Shown here: positions 47,987-56,604 of the stretch, in pieces
Position numbering within the stretch: the stretch's first letter is position 1
Layout of the letters: each line of letters begins with the position of its first letter
NCBI GenBank assembly: GCA_028767165.1
Contig: JARACJ010000009.1
Span: 62,001 to 126,000, forward strand
Source: Proteobacteria bacterium DTSAM18
Lineage (GTDB): Bacteria; Myxococcota_A; UBA796; GCA-2862545
DNA length: 64,000 nt
Reading direction: 5' to 3'
Notes under the pieces: generated by a model
Databases searched by the model: none
Told to the model about the DNA's origin: nothing
The model's input: only the letters and a program-made list of their open reading frames with translations
Made by a program: the position numbers and the translations under genes

Positions 47987-48844
47987 ATGCAGCCCGATGC
48001 CATCACCCTGACCGCCCCCGACGGCCGTCCCCTCGCCGGCCACCACTTCCCCTCTCGGGGCGATGCCTGCGTCGTCATCGCACCTGCCATGGGCGTTCCC
48101 GCCGGCTACTACCGGCGGTTCGCCACCTGGCTGGCGTCCCAGGGCTTCGACGTGCTCACCTTCGACTATCGCGGCATCGGCGGCAGCCGGCAGCTCCCCC
48201 TGCGCCGCGAGCCCGCGCGCCTGTCCCAGTGGGCCCACCACGATCTGCAGACGGCCCTGGCGAGGGCCGCCACCCTCGCCCCTCGGACCGCCCTCGTCAC
48301 CCACAGCGTGGGCGCCCAGCTCCTGGGCCTGCTCGAGCAGACCCACGGACTGCGTGCCATCTACGGCGTGGCGTCGCAGCTTCCCTTCCTCACCCACTTC
48401 CGCGGCATCGAGCGGGCCAGGGCCAGCCTGCTGTTCCGCGCGGTCATCCCCGCCGCCACCCGCGCCGTGGGCTTCTTTCCCGGTGCCATCATCGGCTCCG
48501 AGGACCTGCCCCCCGGGATCGCCCGCGACTGGGCCCGTTGGGGACGCAGTCCCCGCTACGTGCTCAGCGAGGAGCCTTCCTCCGTCGTCGGCTTCGCCCG
48601 CCTGGACCTTCCGGTGATGCTCGTCGGCCTCACCGATGACACCCAGTACGCGCCGCCCGCGTCGATCGACGCCCTCGCCGATGCCCTGCCCTCCGCACGG
48701 GTCGAGCGTGCCACCTTCTCCCCGGCCGATGCGGGGGCGCCCATCGGCCACTTCGGGTACTTCCGCTCCCGCCACCGGGACACCCTGTGGCCCCACGCCA
48801 CCACCTACCTGCAGCGCGCCCTGGCCATGGCCCCCGTCGGCTGA
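47987..48844 (+). CDS. alpha/beta hydrolase, serine-aminopeptidase-like
   Basis: A 285-residue cytoplasmic alpha/beta hydrolase. The start DAITLTAPDGRPLAGHHFPS is typical of S33-type hydrolases. CVVIAPAMGVPAGYY carries the oxyanion region and FDYRGIGGSR the conserved turn. The nucleophile elbow reads THSVGA, with Ser near residue 104 but without the first Gly of GxSxG. Asp of GLTDDTQYAPP and His of GAPIGHFGYF probably complete the triad. Substrate unknown. AGGAG lies 12 bases before the ATG. Confidence 0.8.
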   Translation: MQPDAITLTAPDGRPLAGHHFPSRGDACVVIAPAMGVPAGYYRRFATWLASQGFDVLTFDYRGIGGSRQLPLRREPARLSQWAHHDLQTALARAATLAPRTALVTHSVGAQLLGLLEQTHGLRAIYGVASQLPFLTHFRGIERARASLLFRAVIPAATRAVGFFPGAIIGSEDLPPGIARDWARWGRSPRYVLSEEPSSVVGFARLDLPVMLVGLTDDTQYAPPASIDALADALPSARVERATFSPADAGAPIGHFGYFRSRHRDTLWPHATTYLQRALAMAPVG

Positions 48845-48926
48845 CCACGGACCTCCGCAGCATCCCGGTTACAGCCCCGTCCCCAACGCGCCGAAACGCC
48901 TTGTGCACGAACGAAGAGGTACAAGG

Positions 48927-49268
48927 ATGACCAGGATTGCCCGCGCACTCTGCCTGCCCCTGCTGATCTGGGGCTGCCGTGAGGAGGACAACGGGACCTG
49001 CCAGGACCTCGGCCTGGATCAGTGCCTCAGCGACTCCACCTGCGACATCATCTCCTACTCGCCCGTCGTCGGCGAAGGGGAGGACGCCTGTGTCGACACC
49101 ACCGAGGTGGTCGACGCCGGGTGCAACTCCACCGAGCTCATCTGCAACGACGACGTGCCCGTGTTCGCCCGGGAGCCGGGCGGAGACGAGTGCCGGTGGT
49201 TCCCCAACTCCTGCCTTCCGTTCGGCTGGGAGGTCTGCGGGAACATCAGCACACCCGTGTGTGACTGA
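48927..49268 (+). CDS. small Cys-rich lipoprotein
   Basis: A 113-residue lipoprotein (leader MTRIARALCLPLLIWGC). The mature part has ten further Cys residues, such as GTCQDLGLDQC, CDIISY, DACVD and SCLPFGWEVC, so it is probably a compact disulfide-bonded domain. No family was recognised; small Cys-rich lipoproteins of this type are common in myxobacterial genomes. AAGG directly precedes ATG 48927, with AGAGG further upstream. Confidence 0.75.
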   Translation: MTRIARALCLPLLIWGCREEDNGTCQDLGLDQCLSDSTCDIISYSPVVGEGEDACVDTTEVVDAGCNSTELICNDDVPVFAREPGGDECRWFPNSCLPFGWEVCGNISTPVCD

Positions 49269-49317
49269 GGCCCGCCGCACCCGAGAGCGACGGCAGGCCT
49301 CGATCACGTAGGGACCA

Positions 49318-49346
49318 GCGGGCACACCGGGACCGGGCGTGCCCGC
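49318..49346. terminator. bidirectional terminator candidate between convergent genes
   Basis: GCGGGCAC pairs with GTGCCCGC around a 13-base loop that itself contains CCGG repeats. It lies between the lipoprotein gene and the convergent DUF302 gene. Confidence 0.55.
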
Positions 49347-49356
49347 CGACGGCTCC

Positions 49357-49767
49357 TCAGGCGGTGAGGCCGTCGAGTGCGGCCGTGAGTCGCGTACCGA
49401 CCTCCTGGGCCACCTCTTCGATGTCGACCCCCTCGAGGACCTGGAACATCGCGCTCGGCTTGATGGCGGACACCACCACGGCGCCGTCCTCGGACGCGAC
49501 CACCACGTTGCAGGGCAGCAGCAGGCCGATCGACCGCTCCAGGCTCAGCGCCTTGTGGGCGAACGGCGGCGCGCAGGCACCGAGGATGAGGTAGTCTTCG
49601 TAGTCGAGGTCGAGCTTCTTCTTCATGGTGGCCTTGACGTCGATCTCGGTGAGGACGCCGAACCCCTGCTCGCCGAGACGGGCGCGCACCTGCTCCACCA
49701 CGTCGGCGAAGTTCGCGCCGGGAAGCCTGCGGGTGATGCCGTAGCTGGGATCTCCAAAGCTGCTCAT
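49357..49767 (-). CDS. DUF302 family protein
   Basis: A 136-residue protein of the DUF302 family. Conserved features are the start FADVVEQVRARLGEQGFGVLTEID, YLILGACAPPFAHKAL and LLLPCNVVVASEDGAVVV. Members form small beta-alpha dimers and often sit near redox or metal genes; the function is unknown. GGAGG precedes ATG 49767. Two Cys (GACAPP and LLPCN) are typical of the family. A tandem-DUF302 lipoprotein is encoded at 57498. Confidence 0.88.
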   Translation of the reverse strand: MSSFGDPSYGITRRLPGANFADVVEQVRARLGEQGFGVLTEIDVKATMKKKLDLDYEDYLILGACAPPFAHKALSLERSIGLLLPCNVVVASEDGAVVVSAIKPSAMFQVLEGVDIEEVAQEVGTRLTAALDGLTA

Positions 49768-49848
49768 GCCATTCCTCCTTGCTTGACCAGTGGTGCCGTC
49801 AGCGGCCGTGGCTGTGACCGCCCACCTGCGTACCGAACGTACCCGCAA

Positions 49849-50520
49849 TCACCACGCCACGCCCACCGCGTTTGCCAGCCAGCCCATGAAGGGCAGCACG
49901 GGCTCGAGCAGCGCACCGACCTGCTGAGGGAAGTCGGCCGACGTGGCGGCCTTCTTCGTGATCTTGTGGGAGGCGATGAAGTCCTTGCGGCGAAGGTCCT
50001 CGATCCGGGGATGTTCGATGTCGTAGCCCCGGGGCGCGGTCTTCAGGGACTCGCCGTCGAGGCTCCATCCCTCCAGGCAGGCCTTGGCGGCATCCCACGA
50101 CGCGCCGTCTGCGTCGATGGCTGCGCGGATCCTCGCCAGATCAGGCCCCGCAGGCCGCCACATGCCCACCCCGACGAAGCTGCCGTCGCCCGCCAGGTGC
50201 AGGTAGAACCCGGGTGCATGGACGTCCTTGCCCGCCTCGTGGCGGAACTGGATGCCGACGTTGGTCTTGTACGGGGTCTTGTCCTTCGAGAACCGGGTGT
50301 CCCGGTACACGCGCATCAGCGATCCGCCCGCCTTCTTGTCGCTGGCCACGTAGTGGGGCGCGTGATGTTCGAGCCAGGGGGCCATCTGCCGGATGAAGTC
50401 GAGGGCCGGCTCCCGCACGAAGCGCTCGTAGTCGGGCTTGTGCTCCTCGAACCAGTCCTTGCGGTTGTTCTCCTCGAGCTCCGCCAGGAACCCGAACGTC
50501 CGATCCGTGAACTTCGCCAT
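49849..50520 (-). CDS. DUF2461 (TIGR02453) family protein
   Basis: A 223-residue protein of the DUF2461 family, whose role is unknown. Family features are the start FTDRTFGFLAELEENNRKDWFEEHK, the central VYRDTRFSKDKTPYKTNVG and FYLHLAGDGSFVGVGMWRP. A GGAGA site precedes the ATG. It runs in the same direction as the DUF302 gene but they are 81 bases apart. Confidence 0.92.
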   Translation of the reverse strand: MAKFTDRTFGFLAELEENNRKDWFEEHKPDYERFVREPALDFIRQMAPWLEHHAPHYVASDKKAGGSLMRVYRDTRFSKDKTPYKTNVGIQFRHEAGKDVHAPGFYLHLAGDGSFVGVGMWRPAGPDLARIRAAIDADGASWDAAKACLEGWSLDGESLKTAPRGYDIEHPRIEDLRRKDFIASHKITKKAATSADFPQQVGALLEPVLPFMGWLANAVGVAW

Positions 50521-50566
50521 GTCGTCTCCTTCGCCGTGCGTCAGGACGGACGACCCGGCGTACCGC

Positions 50567-51400
50567 TCAGCCAGCCACCAGACGCCTGACGCCGTTCATC
50601 CTCTCACGAAGCAGCGGAGAGGGGGTGAACACGGTGACGCCGCCTGCAGGAGCGCCATCTGCCGGTCTCCCGTTGTGGCCGGCATCCTCCATCCAGGAGA
50701 ACGTGCCGAGGGGTGCCAGCAGGAACGGCCCCCGGGGCACCTGGCCCTGGATGTGGCGGAGCAGGGGGTCGAAGGGACCACGCTCGGCCGCCCTGCCCGT
50801 ATGGGAGAAGAACACATCCCAGCCATCCTCGGCGCGACCGGTTCGTACCGGGAGGAAGGTGCCGAACCCGGGGATCTCCACCTTGCGGTGCCGGAGGAGC
50901 CCCCACCACACCTTGTTGAGGAACTCCGCCAGGACCTCGACCCCCACCCGCTCGGACAGCTCCGCGGCCCGTGCACGGCGGTACCAGGCGCACCGTGGAT
51001 ACGCGACATCGGCCTGGGGCAGCGAGGGGAACGCCGGCATGGGCCAGATGGGACGCAGATCCGACGCCAGACGCACGAAGGCGGCCTCGGTGAGGGCCTC
51101 GAGGAGGTGGCCCGACAGGGCGCCCTCGGCCGGCACGCCCTCGACGAGGGTGTCGGGCTCCTGGAGCATGCGCTCGCGATCCTCCTGTGGGCGCGCGAGC
51201 CACCAGGAGAGCACGCCCATCCAGGCCTCGCGACCCATACCGGTGGCGGCCACGCAGGCCCCGGCGAGGGGCTCGGCCAGGGCGGTCCACTGGACGATCT
51301 CGCTGATGAGCCACTCGAGTTGTTCATCGGTGACGGACGCAAGCAGCTCGACGGCCGCATCTCCGGCGCGCAGGCGCGTGGCGAGTCGTTCGAGATCCAT
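50567..51400 (-). CDS. protein with two HU/IHF-like modules
   Basis: A 277-residue protein. Residues 1 to about 140 are helical and unrecognised. After that, LAEFLNKVWWGLLRHRKVEIP leads into GFGTFLPVRTGRAEDG, which closely follows the HU/IHF pattern of a helix, a beta strand, the conserved GFGTF turn and the DNA-binding arm. A second, weaker copy (QVPRGPFLLAPLGTFSWMED) follows with a GHNGRPADG arm. This would give one polypeptide with two HU-like halves, as if a dimer were fused. GGAGGAG precedes the ATG and TAGGGT starts 26 bases upstream. Confidence 0.55.
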   Translation of the reverse strand: MDLERLATRLRAGDAAVELLASVTDEQLEWLISEIVQWTALAEPLAGACVAATGMGREAWMGVLSWWLARPQEDRERMLQEPDTLVEGVPAEGALSGHLLEALTEAAFVRLASDLRPIWPMPAFPSLPQADVAYPRCAWYRRARAAELSERVGVEVLAEFLNKVWWGLLRHRKVEIPGFGTFLPVRTGRAEDGWDVFFSHTGRAAERGPFDPLLRHIQGQVPRGPFLLAPLGTFSWMEDAGHNGRPADGAPAGGVTVFTPSPLLRERMNGVRRLVAG

Positions 51401-51512
51401 GTCTCCTCCGGCGAGCGCGCACCCTACAGCAGCAAGCAGCGCGAAAACAAGTTCGAATCACGACTCTCCCCTACGGCGCAGTGCGTACGGGCTGTAGCCG
51501 AACTCGCGAGGA

Positions 51513-52445
51513 TCAGCCCGGCAGGTAGCGATTCGATGCCTGGAACGGGGGCTGGGCCGCCACGTGCGCCGGCCACGGTTGGATGTCCGTGATCCAGGCG
51601 TGCTCCCCCACCACCACGCGCGCGACCCATGCCGGAGGTTCCCCGGCTGCAACCTGCAGTACCCCTGGCCACGCGCCGCACACGAAGCCACCGTCCACGG
51701 GCCACAGCCCACCCGGCGAGCGCCAGTCGAAGGCGCCGGGGCGCGCCGGAAGCGTCTCGGCGGCGTCCGGAAGCCACAGGTGTCCCTTCCGCGGACCGTT
51801 CCACCCGACGCGCCCGGCGTCGGACCTGCAGAACAACGCGCCGTCACCCCAGGGAAGCGCGTCGGAGGCGCCCCTGGGGACGGGCCTGCGGCCGACGACC
51901 CTGCCACCCTGGATGCACAGGAGGGCACCGAGGCCCGTGCCGGACACCCACAGCCGAGGTCCGTCGACGAGCACCTGATCGAGCCCGAGCCCCGCCGACC
52001 GGGCCGGCAGCTCCGTGGCCGGGTCGACCGGTACCGCCACCGGCCCCTCCGCGCCGCGGCGGATCTGCATGGCCCACGGCCAGCGTCGGGATGCCGGCTC
52101 GAAGGCGAGCACCACATCGAGTGCCCGTCCCACCACGAGCACCAGGCCTCCCCGGCCCCGCACCCGGCGTCCGTCCACCAGCAGCGGGTGGCGATGCACC
52201 CCGACGAGGTTGAGGTCGGCATCGAGCTGGACGAGCACGTCGTCGAGCAGGAGCCACAGGTGCCCCCCGTGCCAGGTGGCACTGCGCACGCCCCTGCGAT
52301 CCCAGCGGGCCGGAGGAGGCGGCGGCAGATCCCACAGGCACAGGGTGCGGCTCTCGCCCCGTGTGGGGTCGGCCACCCCGAAGGCCCCATGCACCCCGGC
52401 CCGCTCCGCGGGTGCCAGGACGGCTGTCCACATCCAAGCCGGCAC
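51513..52445 (-). CDS. predicted beta-propeller protein of unknown function (GTG start)
   Basis: A 310-residue soluble protein without a signal peptide. Repeated beta-turn-beta units with conserved Trp and Gly (HGGHLWLLLDDVLVQLDADL, GPRLWVSGTGLGALLCIQGG, GGLWPVDGGFVCGAWPGVLQ) suggest a propeller of five to seven blades. No family was recognised. GAGGAGG sits four bases before the GTG. It is divergent from the DUF427 gene. Confidence 0.65.
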   Translation of the reverse strand: MPAWMWTAVLAPAERAGVHGAFGVADPTRGESRTLCLWDLPPPPPARWDRRGVRSATWHGGHLWLLLDDVLVQLDADLNLVGVHRHPLLVDGRRVRGRGGLVLVVGRALDVVLAFEPASRRWPWAMQIRRGAEGPVAVPVDPATELPARSAGLGLDQVLVDGPRLWVSGTGLGALLCIQGGRVVGRRPVPRGASDALPWGDGALFCRSDAGRVGWNGPRKGHLWLPDAAETLPARPGAFDWRSPGGLWPVDGGFVCGAWPGVLQVAAGEPPAWVARVVVGEHAWITDIQPWPAHVAAQPPFQASNRYLPG

Positions 52446-52519
52446 GGGTCCTCCTCAAGTCGACGGGCGTGGGCGCGATCGAACCACTCCACCATAGCCA
52501 TGGTCACCGGGGAGGATCC

Positions 52520-52798
52520 ATGCGTGCAAGCTGGCACGGCACCACCCTCGCACAGAGCGAGCAGACCGTCGTCGTCGAGGGCAACCACTACTTCCCGCCG
52601 GACAGCCTCGACCACACCCACCTGCAGCCCAGCGAGACCACCACGGTGTGCCCCTGGAAGGGCATCGCCCACTACTTCCACGTGGTGGTCGACGGCGAGG
52701 TGAACCGGGACGCCGCCTGGTACTACCCCGACCCCAAACCCGCCGCGGCGGAGATCAAGGATCGGGTCGCCTTCTGGAAGGGCGTGGAGGTGACGTGA
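52520..52798 (+). CDS. DUF427 family protein
   Basis: A 92-residue DUF427 protein. The sequence VVVEGNHYFPPDSLDHTHLQ followed by SETTTVCPWKGIAHYFHV is typical. Members have a small beta-tunnel fold; function unknown. GGAGG precedes the ATG and TAGCCA starts 25 bases before it. Its stop overlaps the GTG of the amidohydrolase gene, a tight coupling that suggests a shared substrate or pathway. Confidence 0.92.
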   Translation: MRASWHGTTLAQSEQTVVVEGNHYFPPDSLDHTHLQPSETTTVCPWKGIAHYFHVVVDGEVNRDAAWYYPDPKPAAAEIKDRVAFWKGVEVT

Positions 52799-54705
52799 GC
52801 GACCCCACCCCACGTCCCGACGGCACGATCCGGGTCTACACGGCGAAGAAGATCCTCACGATGGAGCCCGGCATGCCCGAGGCCTCCGCGGTCGCCGTGC
52901 GGGACGGTCGCATCGTCGAGGTGGGAAGCCTCGCCACCCTGCGGGCCAGCTTTCCCGGCATCGAGCTGCAGGTGGACGACCGCCACGCGGACCACGTGCT
53001 CATGCCGGGCTTCGTCGATCCCCACGTGCACCCCTGGCTCGGGGCCCTGCTCAGCAACTTCGACTTCATCACCCCGGACGCGTGGGACCTCCCGGGCCAG
53101 GCCGGCGCGCAGGTGACCGGGCGTGAGGCCTACGTGGCGCGCCTTCAGCAGGGAGCCGCAGCCCTCGACGATCCCGCGGCACCCTACATCACCTGGGGCT
53201 ACCACCCGCTGTTCCACGGCCGGATCACGCGGACCGACCTCGACGGGTGGTTTCCCGATCGTCCCGTCCTGCTGTGGCACCGTTCCTTCCACGAGGTGTA
53301 CGCGAACACCACGGCACTCAAGGCGATGGGCCTCGACGCGCGGGAGGACCTGCCGGACGACGTCTCCCTGGACTGGGAGGCGGGTCACTTCTACGAGTCC
53401 GGCCTGTTTCCCATCGTCTACCGCCTGCAGGACTTCCTCCTGGCCCTCGTGGCGAGAGGCCTGCCCCGCTTCGCCGAGCTGATGCACCGGGGCGGCGTCA
53501 CCACCGGCGCCGACATGGCCGCGGGAGGCATGGGCGACATGGCGGAGGAGTGGGCGAACAACCAGACCCTCGAGGCGGCGGACGTGCCCTTCCGGGTGCT
53601 CCTGGTGCCCGAGGCCAAGGCCCTGCTCCACCACGCCGGAAGCCCCGAGGGCGCCCTGCAGCTCGCGCGCGACCACCGGGAGACCTACCGCAGCCGGCGC
53701 TTCTGGTTCTCCGACCACGTCAAGCTGCTCGCCGACGGCGGTTTCTTCGGGCAGATGATGCGCATGGGCCCCCCGGGCTTCCTCGACGGCCACGAGGGCC
53801 AGTGGATGACCCCGCCGGACGTGCTCGCCGACCTCGCCGCCGTGTTCTGGGATGCCGGGTACCACCTGCACGTGCACACCAACGGCGACGGAGCCGCCCA
53901 GGAGGTCCTCGACCTCCTCGCGCGCCTGCAGACCCACCGCCCCCGGTTCGACCACCGCTTCTGCATGGAACACTGGGGCTACGCCACGGAGGATCAGAAC
54001 CGTCGTCTCCAGCGTCTGGGCGGCGTGGTCTCCGGCCAGCCCTGGTACGTGCACGTGCTCCCGGAGGCCTACACCCGGAGCGGCCTCGGGTTCGAACGGG
54101 CCAGCCAGATGTGCCGGTTCGGCTCGCTGCAGCGGCTCGGCGTGCCCTTCGCCCTGCACTCCGACTTCACCATGGCACCGCTGCAACCCCTTCGCCTCGC
54201 CTGGGCGGCCTGCACACGCATCAGCGTGGAGGGCAACGTCCACGCCCCCGCCGAGATGCTGGGCATCGACCGGGCGCTCCGCGCGATCACCATCGACGCC
54301 GCGTTCGTCCTCGGCCTCGAGGACGAGATCGGAAGCATCCGCCACGGCAAGCGCGCCGACTTCACGGTACTGCGTCACAACCCTCTCGAGGTCGGACCCC
54401 AGGGTCTCGACCGGATCGAGGTGCTCGGCGTGGTGTTCGAGGGAGAACCCCGCCCCCTCGTCGGCCTCGGGACCTCCGCCCCCGCGCCCCTGGACAAGGC
54501 CGCGATCGAGCTGTTCTACCGCAGCCGTGAGCTTCCCCTGCCCGCCGCCGAAGGCGTCTGGGAGGCCATCCACGGCCACACCCACGAGGGCTTCGGCTGC
54601 GCCTGCGGACTGGCCTCCGGCTTCGGTCGCCTCCGTACCCTCGCCACCTGGGCCCGGGGCCAGGAGGCGCAGCCGCCCGTCCCTGCACCACCTGAAGAGG
54701 TCTGA
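52795..54705 (+). CDS. amidohydrolase of the YtcJ-like (amidohydrolase 3) family
   Basis: A 636-residue metal-dependent hydrolase. The first metal pair lies in GFVDPHVHPWLG (about residue 76). Further conserved positions are in HTNGDGAAQEVLDLL, FDHRFCMEHWGYATEDQ and ALHSDFTMAPLQP. The final beta domain includes IGSIRHGKRADFTVLRHNPL. YtcJ-like enzymes usually act on exocyclic amide, formamide or carbamate substrates; this substrate is unknown. The C-terminal 40 residues include a Cys pair in GFGCACGLASG not typical of the family. It starts with GTG coupled to DUF427 and has GGAGG upstream. Confidence 0.85.
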   Translation: MSDPTPRPDGTIRVYTAKKILTMEPGMPEASAVAVRDGRIVEVGSLATLRASFPGIELQVDDRHADHVLMPGFVDPHVHPWLGALLSNFDFITPDAWDLPGQAGAQVTGREAYVARLQQGAAALDDPAAPYITWGYHPLFHGRITRTDLDGWFPDRPVLLWHRSFHEVYANTTALKAMGLDAREDLPDDVSLDWEAGHFYESGLFPIVYRLQDFLLALVARGLPRFAELMHRGGVTTGADMAAGGMGDMAEEWANNQTLEAADVPFRVLLVPEAKALLHHAGSPEGALQLARDHRETYRSRRFWFSDHVKLLADGGFFGQMMRMGPPGFLDGHEGQWMTPPDVLADLAAVFWDAGYHLHVHTNGDGAAQEVLDLLARLQTHRPRFDHRFCMEHWGYATEDQNRRLQRLGGVVSGQPWYVHVLPEAYTRSGLGFERASQMCRFGSLQRLGVPFALHSDFTMAPLQPLRLAWAACTRISVEGNVHAPAEMLGIDRALRAITIDAAFVLGLEDEIGSIRHGKRADFTVLRHNPLEVGPQGLDRIEVLGVVFEGEPRPLVGLGTSAPAPLDKAAIELFYRSRELPLPAAEGVWEAIHGHTHEGFGCACGLASGFGRLRTLATWARGQEAQPPVPAPPEEV

Positions 54706-54770
54706 CCTCGACAATTCCCCCATCCACGCCGCCGAAGGCGCTACCCTGGACACACCAGCGGGAGGTCACC

Positions 54771-55439
54771 ATGAAGATCGCGATCTGGGGTACCGGCATG
54801 GTCGGTACCACCCTCGGCAGCGCGCTGCTCGACCAGGGCCACGAGGTCTGCCTCGGCGCGCGCACGGCCGATCACGAGGGCGCCACCGCCTGGGCGGCCG
54901 ACATGGGCCCCAAGGCGTGCCACGACACCTTCGAGGGCGCGAGCCGGTGGGGCGAGGTCACGCTGTGCTGCGTCAAGGGCGAGCACGCCGTGGATGCGGC
55001 AGCCTCCGTGCCGACCGACGTCCTGGAGGGCAGCATCCTCATCGATGTGTCCAACCCCCTCGACTTCTCCGGCGGCTTCCCGCCGAGGCTCACGGTGTGC
55101 AACACCGACTCGAATGCCGAGCGCCTGCAGAAGGCCCATCCCGGGGCACGGGTGGTCAAGGCCCTGAACACCGTCAACTGCGAGGTGATGGTGCAGCCCG
55201 GTGCACTCCCCGAGCCCACCACCGTGTTCGTGGCCGGAGACGACGACGAGGCCCGCGCCCGGGTGGCCACCTGGCTGCAGGAGTGGTTCGGCTGGCAGGA
55301 CGTGCTCGACCTCGGCGACCTCACCGCCGCCCGAGGGCTCGAGGCCTGGCTGCTCCTGTGGCCCCGCATCATGAGCTCGCTCGGACACGCCCACTTCAAC
55401 CTGAGGATCGTGCGCCCCGCGAAGGCCCCCGTGCGGTGA
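54771..55439 (+). CDS. NADPH-dependent F420 reductase-like dehydrogenase
   Basis: A 222-residue Rossmann protein of the F420H2:NADP+ oxidoreductase-like family. The dinucleotide site is KIAIWGTGMVGTTLGSALLDQG, with Arg in GARTAD favouring NADPH. VTLCCVKGEH, ILIDVSNPL and VVKALNTVNCEVM are family features. Family members reduce F420, ferric iron chelates or other acceptors; the substrate is unknown. TACCCT starts 29 bases before the ATG. The gene is 65 bases after the amidohydrolase and may be independent. Confidence 0.85.
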   Translation: MKIAIWGTGMVGTTLGSALLDQGHEVCLGARTADHEGATAWAADMGPKACHDTFEGASRWGEVTLCCVKGEHAVDAAASVPTDVLEGSILIDVSNPLDFSGGFPPRLTVCNTDSNAERLQKAHPGARVVKALNTVNCEVMVQPGALPEPTTVFVAGDDDEARARVATWLQEWFGWQDVLDLGDLTAARGLEAWLLLWPRIMSSLGHAHFNLRIVRPAKAPVR

Positions 55440-55544
55440 GCCTGCGGGATCTCCCTCGTTCCGGGCCTGCAACCCCCACCATAAGCCTCCTTCACAGACC
55501 ACGTCGCCACGACCTCTTCCGTGGCAAGGTCGATAGGAGGCCCG

Positions 55545-56057
55545 ATGCGAGCGGCGATGCTTGCTGCCGCCCTCATGCTGGCGGCATGCGAAGAACAAGA
55601 CGACTTCGTGCCCGAGGAAGGACAGTGGGAGGTCGTGGAGTCCCTGACCGACGGTGCCGAGTGTGCCTCGCTCATCGACACCGACTTCACCGGCGCGATC
55701 TCCCTGGACATCACGGACGACATCGAGCTGACCCCGGATCCCCGGCAGATCCAGTTCGATCTTCGGCTGGACAGCACCTTCATGCTGCGGTGCAACCCCT
55801 CGTACCCGAACGACTTCTACTGCCGGCTCGAGGATCCCAGCGGCAACACCCCCTTCCGAAACGACACCTACTTCCGTGACGTGGTGGACGGCATCATCTT
55901 CTTCGACAGCGCCGAATCGGCCGTCGTCTCGCTGACCGTCGCCCTCGACTGCGAAGGCGATCTGTGCCCGCCGGACGCCGGCTCGGGCCTCGACAGCCGG
56001 CCCGCCCTGCCCTGCTCGTACCGTCAGACTTTCCGGATCGTGTTCGCCGAGGACTGA
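55545..56057 (+). CDS. small lipoprotein of unknown function
   Basis: A 170-residue lipoprotein (MRAAMLAAALMLAAC). The mature part is acidic with several beta strands and six Cys residues (GAECASL, LRCNPS, FYCRLE, LDCEGD, LCPPD, LPCSY), suggesting disulfide bonds. No family was recognised. AGGAGG lies four bases before ATG 55545; the GTG at 55521 and the ATG at 55557 are alternatives. Confidence 0.7.
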   Translation: MRAAMLAAALMLAACEEQDDFVPEEGQWEVVESLTDGAECASLIDTDFTGAISLDITDDIELTPDPRQIQFDLRLDSTFMLRCNPSYPNDFYCRLEDPSGNTPFRNDTYFRDVVDGIIFFDSAESAVVSLTVALDCEGDLCPPDAGSGLDSRPALPCSYRQTFRIVFAED

Positions 56058-56087
56058 CCGCGACCGCCTTGCTCCGGTGCGCCGTCC

Positions 56088-56441
56088 TCAGGCCGGCACA
56101 CCGAGCAGCGGCCAGGTCTGCCACACCACGAAGACGGCCACGCCGCCGAGGATCGCGGCGGGGGCCGTCTGGCCGTAGCTGTGTCCCACCCGCATGTGGT
56201 GGGACACGGCGAACCCCATCAACACCGCGAGCCCGAGCGCCGCGAGGGTGGTGACGTAGGGGACCTGTACGCCGATGGCCCCCGCCACCTCCAGCGCGCC
56301 CACCAGCATCATCTGCTGGGACGGAAGACCGAAGGTCTCGAACAGCTCCACCATGGGCCGCGTCCGAGCGAGCTTTGCGCCGCCGGCCAGCAGGAACGCC
56401 ACCGTGAGCATCCACCTGGCGATGAGAAGTGTCGCGCCCAT
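56088..56441 (-). CDS. DoxX-like membrane protein
   Basis: A 117-residue protein with four membrane segments. The start LLIARWMLTVAFLLAGGAKLAR is characteristic of DoxX-like proteins, and FETFGLPSQQMMLVGALEVAGAIG continues the family pattern. DoxX-type proteins take part in thiol or quinone-linked redox chemistry in some bacteria; the role here is unknown. GGAG precedes the ATG. It is divergent from aqpZ, with 163 bases between them. Confidence 0.8.
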   Translation of the reverse strand: MGATLLIARWMLTVAFLLAGGAKLARTRPMVELFETFGLPSQQMMLVGALEVAGAIGVQVPYVTTLAALGLAVLMGFAVSHHMRVGHSYGQTAPAAILGGVAVFVVWQTWPLLGVPA

Positions 56442-56604
56442 GGGATCTCCGCACACTGGGGTACCCTCGCCTTGTCGGACGCGCTGAGGGGCGTTGTAGG
56501 GCACAACCGCCCACCAACGCGCCAAAAGACACGTTCCAGCGGGACGAGGACAAGACTGGCAGCGCAGGACCCCCTGTGGGAGCCTGAGCCCACAAGGAGG
56601 TCCC

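Noticed and set aside
51440-51480. tRNA-like T-loop sequence AAGTTCGAATCACG
   Set aside because: The flanking bases do not form a T-stem or acceptor stem, and no anticodon arm is visible.
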